From NCBI RefSeq assembly GCF_963877135.1, contig NZ_CAWNSW010000139.1:75209-139208 (forward strand): DNA of 64,000 bases. The letters run 5' to 3'. Positions 54,087 to 62,607 of the stretch are shown here, piece after piece. Both the position numbers and the translations under genes were made by a program. The number at the start of each line of letters is the position of its first letter. Within the stretch, counting starts at the first letter, position 1. The notes beneath the pieces were generated by a model that ran no database searches, had not been told where the DNA came from, and was given only the letters and a program-made list of their open reading frames with translations. This DNA is from Stenomitos frigidus_A. GTDB lineage: Bacteria > Cyanobacteriota > Cyanobacteriia > Leptolyngbyales > Leptolyngbyaceae.

Positions 54087-54617
54087 CTACTGGAAGAGTT
54101 GCGCTTGGAGCTTAAAGTAACCGATTTGGCAGGCGGCGTAGTCACAGTCCTTGAGGTAGTCAAAGGGATGCCATTCATTGCGCCCGATCGATTCCATGTA
54201 AGTACCATCCTGTGGCGCTATATCAGGCTCGATCGCAGTCACATCGGCATAGTAGAGGTAACAAATTTCATTCACCTGAGTACCGACGATGTACTGACCG
54301 AATGACTGTACTTGTACCCGATACCCCGCTTCTTCGTAGACCTCTCGCCTTGCAGCGGTTTCTGGCGATTCTCCCTCTTCCAATGCCCCCGTAATCGGAC
54401 AGGGGAAGAGCTTAAACCTTCCGTCTACTTCCCGATTGTCAAGACAGAGATGCTGCTGCCGAATCAGAACCTCATACTGCTGTGGGTTCACACTGCTCTT
54501 TTTCAACAAAAAGACTGCAACCGAATTTTTGCCCTTGCGTTCCAGGTACTGAAAGCCTCTAGGGCTCTCCTTCACCGCGATCCACTTTGCTTGAAAGATG
54601 ATCCGATCGGTCACCAT
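54087..54617 (-). CDS. NUDIX hydrolase
   Basis: A 176-residue NUDIX protein. The box GX5EX7REUXEEXGU is perfect at residues 77-99: G77, E83, R91-E92 and E95-E96-A-G98. Residues before and after are those of the ADP-ribose/ADP-sugar-type fold. Substrate not inferable. It may be co-transcribed with the small membrane protein 59 bp downstream. Confidence 0.88.
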   Translation of the reverse strand: MVTDRIIFQAKWIAVKESPRGFQYLERKGKNSVAVFLLKKSSVNPQQYEVLIRQQHLCLDNREVDGRFKLFPCPITGALEEGESPETAARREVYEEAGYRVQVQSFGQYIVGTQVNEICYLYYADVTAIEPDIAPQDGTYMESIGRNEWHPFDYLKDCDYAACQIGYFKLQAQLFQ

Positions 54618-54677
54618 TGCTTAAGTCTCATACGTTATGTGCACCGTGGCCTCATGTTGGCATGCTTTTTGATGACG

Positions 54678-55085
54678 TCATGTCCACCGTCCTACTACTA
54701 CTCGAATGGTGCCATCTGCCAACACTTCCTCTTCTTCCACCGTAAAGCCTTGTGCTGGTGCCGTTGCCATGAGCGCATGATAGCCGTAGCGCTGCATCAC
54801 TTGCTTGAGCCAGGTTTGGGAATATTTGCGGCGATCGTACTCCGAAATAATGGCCTCAAACGTGCCATCCTGCTGTCGTTGAAAGCCGATGTCGTTGCTA
54901 GCACCGCCCAGATACTTGCGCCGAATAATCACCTCTGCGGTTTGCGATCGCATGTCGCCCTGAAAGCCATAGAGATGCTGAGCCGTTTCATGCACTTCTA
55001 CTTGCTTGAAGCCCACATCCGCCAGCGCTTTGACCAGCGCATCGGTATCTTTAATTTGAGTTTTGATGGCAGTGAAGTGGGACAT
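54678..55085 (-). CDS. ycf35: Ycf35 (DUF1257) protein
   Basis: A 135-residue protein from the ATG at 55085 (MSHFTAIKTQIKDTDALVKA), the conserved Ycf35 start. It shows the family's repeated beta-strand pattern, YGFQGDMRSQTAEVIIRRKY and DIGFQRQQDGTFEAI, and ends VEEEEVLADGTIRVVVGRW. Ycf35 occurs in cyanobacteria and red algal plastids; function unknown. It follows ycf46 on the same strand with 109 bp between. Confidence 0.85.
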   Translation of the reverse strand: MSHFTAIKTQIKDTDALVKALADVGFKQVEVHETAQHLYGFQGDMRSQTAEVIIRRKYLGGASNDIGFQRQQDGTFEAIISEYDRRKYSQTWLKQVMQRYGYHALMATAPAQGFTVEEEEVLADGTIRVVVGRWT

Positions 55086-55194
55086 GGGGGAAAGAGAAAG
55101 GATGAAGGCTAAAGGATGAAGGCAGGAGAGGCAAGGGGGGCAGAAGGAGGCAAGGGCTTGTTCAGAACTCAAAACGTATCCTTTATTCTTTCCC

Positions 55195-56832
55195 CTATCC
55201 TTTATCCTTTATACTTTCCCCTTCATTTCTCATGCCTCTTTGAATAGTAAGTCGCTTTAGTTCTTCGACCAACTGTGTGTCTCGTGAGGCTGTGCGTGCG
55301 CCTGCTTCGGCGGCCCATTGTTTGAGGTGTTCGATCTGGTCACGGGCGATCGCGGCGAGGGGAACGGTTTCTTCGATCGATCGTACTATGTCTTCGGTTG
55401 TAAAATCTTGCCGCTGACCACTACGCCCGCGACCAAAGGCCTGATGCATGGCATCGATCACGACCTGTTCAATTTCGGCACCGCTAAAGTTTTTTGCCTG
55501 TCGTGCCAGTAGTCCGCAGTCAAAGTCGCGCAGGCGGTTGGGACGCAGCCGTTGCAAATGCACTTTGAAGATGTCCTGCCGTTCTTGCTCAGTGGGCAAA
55601 TTCAGGAAAAAGATTTCGTCGAAGCGCCCTTTTCGGAGCAGTTCAGCAGGGAGAATTTGCACATTATTGGCAGTCGCGACGATAAAGACAGGGCTGGTCT
55701 TCTCCTGCATCCAGGTGATGAGACTACCAAACACCCGACGACTGGTGCCCGAATCGCCATCTGAGCCACTGTTGATATTGCCAAAGGCTTTGTCGATTTC
55801 GTCAATCCACAGCACACAGGGCGCGATCGCTTCTGCAAGTTGGATCATCTGACGCACGCGACTTTCACTTTCACCAACAACACCGCCAAACAGCCGTCCC
55901 GTGTCCAGTCGGAGTAGAGGAAGTCGCCATTCGTGGGCGATCGTCTTTGCTGACAGCGATTTGCCTGTTCCCTGGATACCGACCAGTAGCACACCTTTGG
56001 GATTGCGAATGCCGTAGCGCCGCGCCTCTTCGGTAAACACATCCTGCCGCATCTGCACCCACTGCTTCAGATTCTCTAGCCCACCCACGCTTTTAAGCGA
56101 CTCTCGCACCGTAAAGAATTCAAGAATGCCCGTCTGCCGAATCGCCTGCCGCTTTGCCTCCAGCACGCTATCAATATCAGCTTCTGTCACCTGCTCTCTG
56201 GCTGCCAGTGCCTTTGCCAACACGCGTTGAATGCGCATCCAGCTCAACCCCTGACAGGCCTTGACTAGCTGTTCGCGTGCCAGACCTGTGACCTTCAGCT
56301 TTTCCGGTACGATCAGTTGCGAAATCAGGTAGTCGATCGCCTGAGCATTGGGCAAGGGAAAGTCAATGACCGTGACGGCTTCGGCTAATTCAGCGGGCAG
56401 TTCAAGGGTGTGGCTAAGGAACACCACTGTTTTGCGGGTGCGCTTGAGGTCTTTCGCCAGGTTCTTCAGCTCTCGTACCACTGGAGCATTTCTGTCGCTG
56501 CTGGCGTTCTTCAAGATGGGGTGGAGATCGCACAGGACAAAGATGGCGTCTTCGTCGGTGGGTGCTTTGACAATGCGATCGAGCGCCGCCATGACACTAC
56601 CTTTTGCCGCTCCGTTGTCACTCCAACCGCGCACCACATCCCACAGCAGGACGCTACGGTTTGGCTGCACTTTGGCTGCGACCTGCCGCAAGACGGCCTC
56701 AACGGGTTCTTCTTCCACCGCTACGATATAGAGCAACGGATACCGCGCCCGCAGCATCAAATCGAGTTCCTCAATCAGCTCCCGATGCGGAATGAAGGGC
56801 TTTTGGGTAGCTGAGTGGGCACGATCGGACAT
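55195..56832 (-). CDS. ycf46: AAA ATPase Ycf46
   Basis: A 545-residue AAA protein starting MSDRAHSATQKPFIPHRELI. An N-terminal region (LRARYPLLYIVAVEEEPVE) is specific to Ycf46. The AAA core includes Walker A VGIQGTGKSLSAKTIAHEWR, Walker B CVLWIDEIDKAFG and sensor regions AELLRKGRFDEIFFLNLP. Ycf46 is conserved in cyanobacteria and plastids; its role is thought to involve regulation of photosynthesis or carbon uptake, which is not settled. Gene pair with ycf35. Confidence 0.93.
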   Translation of the reverse strand: MSDRAHSATQKPFIPHRELIEELDLMLRARYPLLYIVAVEEEPVEAVLRQVAAKVQPNRSVLLWDVVRGWSDNGAAKGSVMAALDRIVKAPTDEDAIFVLCDLHPILKNASSDRNAPVVRELKNLAKDLKRTRKTVVFLSHTLELPAELAEAVTVIDFPLPNAQAIDYLISQLIVPEKLKVTGLAREQLVKACQGLSWMRIQRVLAKALAAREQVTEADIDSVLEAKRQAIRQTGILEFFTVRESLKSVGGLENLKQWVQMRQDVFTEEARRYGIRNPKGVLLVGIQGTGKSLSAKTIAHEWRLPLLRLDTGRLFGGVVGESESRVRQMIQLAEAIAPCVLWIDEIDKAFGNINSGSDGDSGTSRRVFGSLITWMQEKTSPVFIVATANNVQILPAELLRKGRFDEIFFLNLPTEQERQDIFKVHLQRLRPNRLRDFDCGLLARQAKNFSGAEIEQVVIDAMHQAFGRGRSGQRQDFTTEDIVRSIEETVPLAAIARDQIEHLKQWAAEAGARTASRDTQLVEELKRLTIQRGMRNEGESIKDKG

Positions 56833-56877
56833 GGTTGATAAACGGCTAAGGATTCGTTAAAAATAACAGCGCTTGGA

Positions 56878-56980
56878 TTAGCGGTCAGCGTCAGCCTACA
56901 GAAAACAGCTGACGGCTTGATCTTGCTTCCGCCTTACGATCTGCTGACCGCTGATAGCTGATAGCTGATAGCTGATAGCA
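56878..56980. repeat. Dispersed AGCGGTCAGC repeat, copy 4, with GCTGATA x4
   Basis: TTAGCGGTCAGCGTCAGCC opens it and GCTGACCGCTGATAGC closes it in inverted orientation, with AACAGCTGACGGC inside. A perfect four-copy heptamer GCTGATA follows at 56950-56977. Lies between divergent ycf46 and cofH. Confidence 0.75.
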
Positions 56981-57092
56981 AGAACCATAACGTTACGTCT
57001 CTGACTAGATAACGATCGTCCTTTCTCTAGTTTGCAGCCTCAAAGCTCAAATCCCTTGTCACAATGAGAACTGTAGTCGTTCGTCATGCCCT

Positions 57093-58238
57093 GTGCCTAC
57101 TGAAACGGTTGAAGGTATTCTGGATCGCGCTCTGAACGGTCATGAGCTGTCGTGGGAGGACGGAGTGCGGTTGTTGAAGGCACGATCGCCGGACGCGATC
57201 GCGCAGATTCGCAGCACGGCAGACCAACTGCGACAGCAACAGTCCGGCGATGTTGTCACCTACATCATCAACCGCAATATCAACTTCACCAACATTTGCG
57301 AACAGCACTGTAGCTTCTGTGCCTTTCGGCGAGACGAAGGAGACGAAGGCGCTTATTGGCTGGAGCTAGAGCAACTGCTAGAAAAGGCAACCGATGCTGT
57401 CCAGCGCGGTGCCACCGAACTGTGTATGCAGGGCGGTTTGAATCCGAAGGCAACGCTAAACGGCTCCTCCTTAGCCTATTACTTACGCATCGTCACGACC
57501 CTCAAAGACGCGTTCCCCCAACTCCATCTGCACGCATTTTCGCCCCAGGAAGTGCAGTTCATCGCCAGAGAGGATGGTCTGAGTTACGCTACAGTGATTG
57601 CCGCGTTGCGAGATGCAGGCGTCAATTCACTGCCCGGAACCGCCGCAGAAGTACTGGATGACGACGTGCGACGGGTGCTATGTCCAGAGAAAATTGATAC
57701 GGCAACCTGGCTAGAAATTGTTGGCTTGGCTCACCAGCAGGGCTTGCACACGACCAGCACGATGCTCTCTGGACACATCGAAACGCCAGAGCAGCAGATA
57801 CGGCATTTGGACTTACTACGATCGCTCCAGCAGTCCTCTTTAGAAAAGGGCTATCCCGGCATCACAGAATTTATCCTGCTACCCTTCGTGGGACAGGAAG
57901 CGCCCAAACCGCTTCGTCGACGAGTTGGACGCGATCAGCCGGTTCTGGCGGATGCGTTGCTGTTAATGGCTGTTGCCCGCATTTTTCTAGGACGCTGGAT
58001 CACCAACCACCAGCCCAGTTGGGTCAAATTAGGGCTGGCTGGCGCCACCGAAGCGCTGACCTGGGGCTGCAACGATATCGGTGGCACGCTGATGGAAGAG
58101 CACATCACCACAATGGCAGGTGCCCAGGGTGGTACGTGCATGGAGGTTGAAACGTTGGTGGGGGCGATCGCATCGCTCGATCGTCCTTATCGACAGCGGG
58201 ATACTTTGTATGGAGTGGTTAGTTGTGAGAAAGGCTGA
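57093..58238 (+). CDS. cofH: FO synthase subunit 2 (CofH)
   Basis: Radical SAM enzyme that joins tyrosine to 5-amino-6-ribitylaminouracil, giving the precursor CofG converts to FO (8-hydroxy-5-deazaflavin). In cyanobacteria FO is the antenna chromophore of photolyases. The 381-residue product starts at a GTG and shows the 4Fe-4S site C69, C73, C76 in NICEQHCSFCAF, then ELCMQGGLNPK, LHLHAFSPQEV, SLPGTAAEVLDDDVRRVLCP and WGCNDIGGTLMEE. These features match CofH rather than CofG. CofG is not within this window. Confidence 0.92.
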   Translation: MPTETVEGILDRALNGHELSWEDGVRLLKARSPDAIAQIRSTADQLRQQQSGDVVTYIINRNINFTNICEQHCSFCAFRRDEGDEGAYWLELEQLLEKATDAVQRGATELCMQGGLNPKATLNGSSLAYYLRIVTTLKDAFPQLHLHAFSPQEVQFIAREDGLSYATVIAALRDAGVNSLPGTAAEVLDDDVRRVLCPEKIDTATWLEIVGLAHQQGLHTTSTMLSGHIETPEQQIRHLDLLRSLQQSSLEKGYPGITEFILLPFVGQEAPKPLRRRVGRDQPVLADALLLMAVARIFLGRWITNHQPSWVKLGLAGATEALTWGCNDIGGTLMEEHITTMAGAQGGTCMEVETLVGAIASLDRPYRQRDTLYGVVSCEKG

Positions 58239-58378
58239 AGGCTGAAGGCTGAAGGCTAAAGGCTAAAGGATGAATTATTTGAACTGTCTTACACCTCACA
58301 CCTCACTCCTCTCTTCCAACTCACCCCTCACTCCTCACCCCTCTCTTCCAACTCACCCCTCACTCCTCACCCCTCACC
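58232..58378. repeat. Heptamer GGCTGAA/GGCTAAA run and pyrimidine-rich repeat
   Basis: A run of five 7-bp units (GGCTGAA or GGCTAAA, 58232-58266) is followed by a CT-rich tract. In that tract a unit of about 32 bp (CTCTCTTCCAACTCACCCCT and flanks) occurs twice. All within the spacer before the DUF3352 gene. Confidence 0.75.
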
Positions 58379-58482
58379 GCTCCCACAACTTTCACGTAAT
58401 CTCCTCACCCGTTGCGCGTCAGGTTTGCTAAAGTGGCAGGGGCGTTGCTCGTGCTGTCTTAATTTAGGAAAGCCCTCTCCTT

Positions 58483-60246
58483 ATGATCAAGAAAAAGAAG
58501 CCGTCCTTATTGCTCCCGATCGGTGCTGCTGTGCTATTGATTGGTGGGGGTGGCGCTGCCTATTGGGCACTCACTCAGGGGGGGTTGGTTGGCTCAGGAG
58601 CTTTGCCTGTTGGCGCGGAAGTGATCCCGCAGGATGCGCTGATGACGCTCTCGGTCTCGACTGACCCTATGCAATGGCAACAATTGCGCGAGTTTGGCAC
58701 ACCTCAGAGTCAGGCGGCGTTTGATAAGAATTTGGCGCAACTGCGCGATCGGCTCCTTACTGCGAATGGTTATGACTACGAGAAAGACATCCAGCCCTGG
58801 ATTGGGAAGGAAGTGAGCATCGCTCTTTTGGCACCACCAGCTCCTGCCACTGCTCCCAATACCGCACCAGCGATCATGCCAAAGCCTGTGGCGATCGTGG
58901 TCATGCCCATTCAAAATCCGCTACAGGCAAAGCAACTGCTCGAAAAGCCTCGATCGCAGGCGGCAGGAAAGCTAGTAGACCGTAGCTACAAAGGCTTCCA
59001 GATTAAAGAGACGCAGGGCAAAGCCGAGAATTTTTCGGTCACCGTGTTTGATGGCAAATTGCTGGTGGTGGCGACTGATCCAAAGGCGATGGATCGGGCG
59101 ATCGATACCTATAAAGGAGAGCAGGGGCAAAGTGCGCTGAAAGCAACACCTGGCTTTACTAAAGCGTTAGGGAAGATTCAAACGGCACAGTCGTTCGGTC
59201 AGCTCTACCTCAACTTTCCAGCGGCAACGGCCTTTACGCTAGCCAATTCTGGCAAGGCGGCAGCCCCTAATGCCGCCCAATTGTCCCAGACGCAAGGTGT
59301 GGCTGCAACATTAAGCCTGCAGCCTGAAGGTGTGCGGTTTAAGGGCATTACCTGGTATAAGCCCGACAGCCAGAAAACGTATCAAGTGGAGAACCGGGCG
59401 AAAACAATGCCTGGTCGACTACCCGCAGACACGTTGCTGATGGCTTCAGGTGGTAACTTACAGCAATTTTGGCAAAATTACAGTCAAGGCGCAACGGCAA
59501 TTAACCTCGCCCTGCCGCCAGTGCCGCCCGATTGGCTGCAAAACGCGCTGAAGTCAACCGTCAATATGGATTTAGACAAGGACTTCCTCACGTGGATGAA
59601 CGGTGAATTTTCGTTGGCGATGGTGGGCGTACCGGAAGGGAGCCCGTCTGGTTTGCCGTTTAACCTGCTGTTTATGGTGCAGTCGAGTGATCGTCGTGCC
59701 ACTGAGGCAACGTTGAAGCAGCTCGATCAGGTGATGGCAGAAAAGTATAAGTTCAAGGTGGAAGAGTCAAAAGCAGGCGATCAACCCGTGACAAACTGGT
59801 CGTTGCCCGCGATCGGATTTTCGGTAACGCATGGTTGGCTGAACGATAATGTAACGTTTATTGCGCTAGGTTCGCCGAGCGTTCCTGTTGTGAACCAAAT
59901 TGTGCCCAAGCCTTCTGCGTCCCTGGCAGATAGCCAAGCGTTCAAAGCCAGCGTACCGTCTGACCCCAACCCCAACAACGGCAATTTCTTCGCCAACTTA
60001 GAGCTTTACAAGACGAAGAAACTACCGCTACCGCAACTGCCGTTGGGCAATCAGAATTTGATTGATGCAGTTCGCTCGATCGGCGTGACCGCTGCTATTA
60101 GTGACGATCGCAGCACCCGCTATGACGTCTCCCTCCTCCTGCAAAAAGCAGGTAAACCGGCACCGCTCCCCAGTCCGACAACCCCGTCGAACACAGCGCC
60201 TTCAGGCAACCCAGCGTTAGAAATTCCTACGGCTCCGTCTCCTTGA
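58483..60246 (+). CDS. DUF3352-domain protein
   Basis: A 587-residue protein with one N-terminal membrane helix (LLPIGAAVLLIGGGGAAYWA) and a long periplasmic DUF3352 domain. Features visible are VIPQDALMTLSVSTDPMQWQ, a repeated GKAENFSVTVFDGKLLVVAT-type segment and the C-terminal TKKLPLPQLPLGNQNLIDAV. The C-terminus is Pro/Ala-rich. Known only as a conserved cyanobacterial protein of unknown function. Confidence 0.85.
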   Translation: MIKKKKPSLLLPIGAAVLLIGGGGAAYWALTQGGLVGSGALPVGAEVIPQDALMTLSVSTDPMQWQQLREFGTPQSQAAFDKNLAQLRDRLLTANGYDYEKDIQPWIGKEVSIALLAPPAPATAPNTAPAIMPKPVAIVVMPIQNPLQAKQLLEKPRSQAAGKLVDRSYKGFQIKETQGKAENFSVTVFDGKLLVVATDPKAMDRAIDTYKGEQGQSALKATPGFTKALGKIQTAQSFGQLYLNFPAATAFTLANSGKAAAPNAAQLSQTQGVAATLSLQPEGVRFKGITWYKPDSQKTYQVENRAKTMPGRLPADTLLMASGGNLQQFWQNYSQGATAINLALPPVPPDWLQNALKSTVNMDLDKDFLTWMNGEFSLAMVGVPEGSPSGLPFNLLFMVQSSDRRATEATLKQLDQVMAEKYKFKVEESKAGDQPVTNWSLPAIGFSVTHGWLNDNVTFIALGSPSVPVVNQIVPKPSASLADSQAFKASVPSDPNPNNGNFFANLELYKTKKLPLPQLPLGNQNLIDAVRSIGVTAAISDDRSTRYDVSLLLQKAGKPAPLPSPTTPSNTAPSGNPALEIPTAPSP

Positions 60247-60299
60247 GTAGGGAGTAGGGAGTAGGGGAAGTAATGCAAAACTCAAAACTCAAAACTCAA
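60245..60299. repeat. Heptanucleotide repeats GAGTAGG x3 and AACTCAA x3
   Basis: GAGTAGG three times (60245-60265) and AACTCAA three times (60279-60299) in the spacer after the DUF3352 gene. Followed at about 60300 by GTCAGTGCTGATAGCTGACA, a short relative of the AGCGGTCAGC repeats. Confidence 0.8.
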
Positions 60300-60456
60300 C
60301 TCAGTAGTCAGTGCTGATAGCTGACAGCCGATAGCTGCCTGCTCCAGCCCAAAGTTCAACTTCTCAGTAAAATTCAACACTTAATACTCATAACGATTCT
60401 CAAGAATCGTAGGATAGTCGTAGGGCATCGGTTCAAAGCCTGGAGAGGAGAACGGC

Positions 60457-61473
60457 ATGGATTTAGTGAGACTGCAGAATATTTTTGATAACACGTCCTT
60501 CGCGATCCTGTTTGCGACCGTCCTGGTGTACTGGGTCGGTGCGGCGTTTCCCCGTGTACCGTATTTGTCCATGTTGGGTACAACGGGCATGGCGATCGCC
60601 AATCTTTGCATTGCTGCCTTGCTAGGAGCACGCTGGTTAGAGGCAGGCTACTTTCCTCTCAGTAACCTTTACGAGTCCCTATTTTTTCTGACCTGGGGCA
60701 TTACGACGATCCACCTTGTAGCCGAGAACATGAGTGGTAGTCGCCTCGTGGGCGTGGTGACGGCTCCTGTAGCCATGAGCATTACAGCCTTCGCGGCTCT
60801 CACCCTGCCAACCGACATGCAAGCCTCTGCACCGCTCGTCCCAGCACTGAAGTCAAACTGGCTGATGATGCACGTGAGCGTGATGATGCTCAGCTACGCC
60901 ACGCTGATGGTGGGGTCGCTGCTGGCGATCGCGTTTCTCGTCGTGACGTACGGTCAGAATATCGAGCTACGTGGCAGTTCGGTTGGCACAGGTGCGTACC
61001 GCGATCGCACCTATCAACTCCGACGCGATGGTGAATTAGTCGCACCTGCCACTCCGCTGACAACAACGAAATCTGAGTTGAACGGCTCCGTCACAGCAGT
61101 ACTCAATGCTCCGCCTGCAACGGCAACGGCACTACCCCTATCACCCCAGCGCTTAAGTCTTGCCGATACGCTCGACAACATCAGCTACCGCATTATTGGG
61201 TTGGGCTTCCCGCTGCTGACGATCGGCATCATTGCTGGCGGCGTCTGGGCAAACGAGGCTTGGGGGTCTTACTGGAGTTGGGATCCAAAAGAAACCTGGG
61301 CACTCATTACGTGGCTGGTGTTTGCTGCCTACCTGCATTCCCGCATCACTAAAGGCTGGCAAGGTCGGCGTCCGGCAATCCTGGCAGCCGTTGGCTTTGT
61401 CGTCGTCTGGGTTTGCTACCTGGGTGTGAATTTGTTGGGTAAGGGACTTCATAGCTATGGGTGGTTTCTTTAA
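60457..61473 (+). CDS. ccsA: Cytochrome c biogenesis protein CcsA
   Basis: Membrane component of the system II cytochrome c maturation pathway, handling heme for lumenal c-type cytochromes. The 338-residue, about eight-helix protein carries the heme-handling tryptophan-rich motif EAWGSYWSWDPKETWALITW (from about residue 267). Conserved histidines (H in MMHVSVMMLSYATL and H in HSRITKGWQGRRPAI) flank it. GGAGAGGAG lies 6 bp before the ATG. Its stop overlaps the start of the next gene by 1 bp (TAATG), so the two are coupled. Confidence 0.95.
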   Translation: MDLVRLQNIFDNTSFAILFATVLVYWVGAAFPRVPYLSMLGTTGMAIANLCIAALLGARWLEAGYFPLSNLYESLFFLTWGITTIHLVAENMSGSRLVGVVTAPVAMSITAFAALTLPTDMQASAPLVPALKSNWLMMHVSVMMLSYATLMVGSLLAIAFLVVTYGQNIELRGSSVGTGAYRDRTYQLRRDGELVAPATPLTTTKSELNGSVTAVLNAPPATATALPLSPQRLSLADTLDNISYRIIGLGFPLLTIGIIAGGVWANEAWGSYWSWDPKETWALITWLVFAAYLHSRITKGWQGRRPAILAAVGFVVVWVCYLGVNLLGKGLHSYGWFL

Positions 61474-61838
61474 TGGATAACCAATTTGAACCGCTGAATA
61501 ACGATGAGGTGCTGTTCATCAACGTGGGTCGGGTGTTGATGATCAATCCCACCTTCAAAGTCGGCGAGTTTATTGATGCACTGGCGCAGGCGATTAGCGA
61601 TCGCGAAAACGATTGGTCTGACGATAACGAAGGCTGGTTTGGCGAAGGCTTACCCTGTGAAGCACTCCGCTTTGGCACCCCAGGCTGGCAGCGCGGACGC
61701 GTCCGCATTCGTCTGGAGTTTGTTCCCGAAACCAATAAACCCAAAATGCTGGATGTGCCCCGCGAAAGACCACGCCGTCCTGAGAAACCCGATCCCAAAA
61801 TCGACGACGTCTATGGCGATGTAGACGACGATTACTAG
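61473..61838 (+). CDS. KGK-domain protein
   Basis: A 121-residue protein from the ATG at 61473 that overlaps the ccsA stop. It shows the KGK family pattern, NDEVLFINVGRVLMINPTFK, GEGLPCEALRFGTPGWQRGR and VRIRLEFVPE. A Pro/Asp-rich, strongly acidic tail follows. Function unknown; the family is confined to cyanobacteria. Confidence 0.85.
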   Translation: MDNQFEPLNNDEVLFINVGRVLMINPTFKVGEFIDALAQAISDRENDWSDDNEGWFGEGLPCEALRFGTPGWQRGRVRIRLEFVPETNKPKMLDVPRERPRRPEKPDPKIDDVYGDVDDDY

Positions 61839-61891
61839 TAACGCATGCTGCCTTCATTGCCTTGCAGTGTGCACGATCGCCTAAGCCCCTT

Positions 61892-62191
61892 ATGAGTGGA
61901 ATCGATTGCGGAATCGTACTTGATCTTAAGCATCTTCCCAAGCACCTACCGAATACGCCGCAATCGCAGAGGCTCCTTTTACGAGGGCGATCGGCTCATG
62001 TTCTCCATGATGAGGAGACGATGCGGCGAGTGGCGCAAGCTATTATGGATAGAAGTGAATATACGGACACTGCCCGGAACTACGAGCGTTACGGCTTATT
62101 TTTCACTGAGGCGATCGGCTACCGAATTAGTCCTGATGGCTCCAGAACTCTACTGTTTTACGGTGAGGTGAAAATTGATGCAGACAACTGA
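61892..62191 (+). CDS. Conserved cyanobacterial small protein (DUF6972-like)
   Basis: A 99-residue protein from the ATG at 61892; a TTG-initiated version starting at 61862 is possible. The KHLPKHLPNTPQSQRLLLRG, SAHVLHDEETMRRVAQ and RYGLFFTEAIGYRISPDGS segments match a conserved cyanobacterial family that I tentatively place as DUF6972. Its 3' end overlaps the next gene. Function unknown. Confidence 0.7.
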   Translation: MSGIDCGIVLDLKHLPKHLPNTPQSQRLLLRGRSAHVLHDEETMRRVAQAIMDRSEYTDTARNYERYGLFFTEAIGYRISPDGSRTLLFYGEVKIDADN

Positions 62192-62447
62192 TACCACGTC
62201 ATTCCTCGCACCCGGCCCAGTGAAGGTTAACTGGGAGTTTTTAGAAGCCTGGATTGATCCAATGCAATCCCCACCCTATCTGTTGCTCTTACTGGGTGAC
62301 AGCACTAACGGTTGTTACGTCTTTGACCCTGCCGAGAGCTATGGGCTTGTGAAAGCATTCCAACGTTATGAAGACGCACAACTCTGGCTTTTGGAAGACG
62401 AGTACGAACCACTTAATGGACGGCTATCTAGCTCCGAGGTTCATTAA
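62178..62447 (+). CDS. Small hypothetical protein
   Basis: An 89-residue acidic protein (MQTTDTTSFLAPGPVKVNWE and LLLLGDSTNGCYVFDPAESY). The ATG at 62178 lies inside the end of the preceding gene, so translation is coupled. No recognised domain or membrane segment. The overlap and acidic composition support a real gene. Confidence 0.6.
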   Translation: MQTTDTTSFLAPGPVKVNWEFLEAWIDPMQSPPYLLLLLGDSTNGCYVFDPAESYGLVKAFQRYEDAQLWLLEDEYEPLNGRLSSSEVH

Positions 62448-62607
62448 AACCTGGGAAGTGAGCGCGGCACGATCGCCGCACTGTTTACAGCCGTTGTTAG
62501 ATCAATACACAGCCTAATCAATCTGGGTGTAGGGTGTGGAGGATGGTGAATGCAAATGAAAGCTGCTTACGGGTTGATCTGCGATGGGTGATTGAGCAAG
62601 GCGAGCC

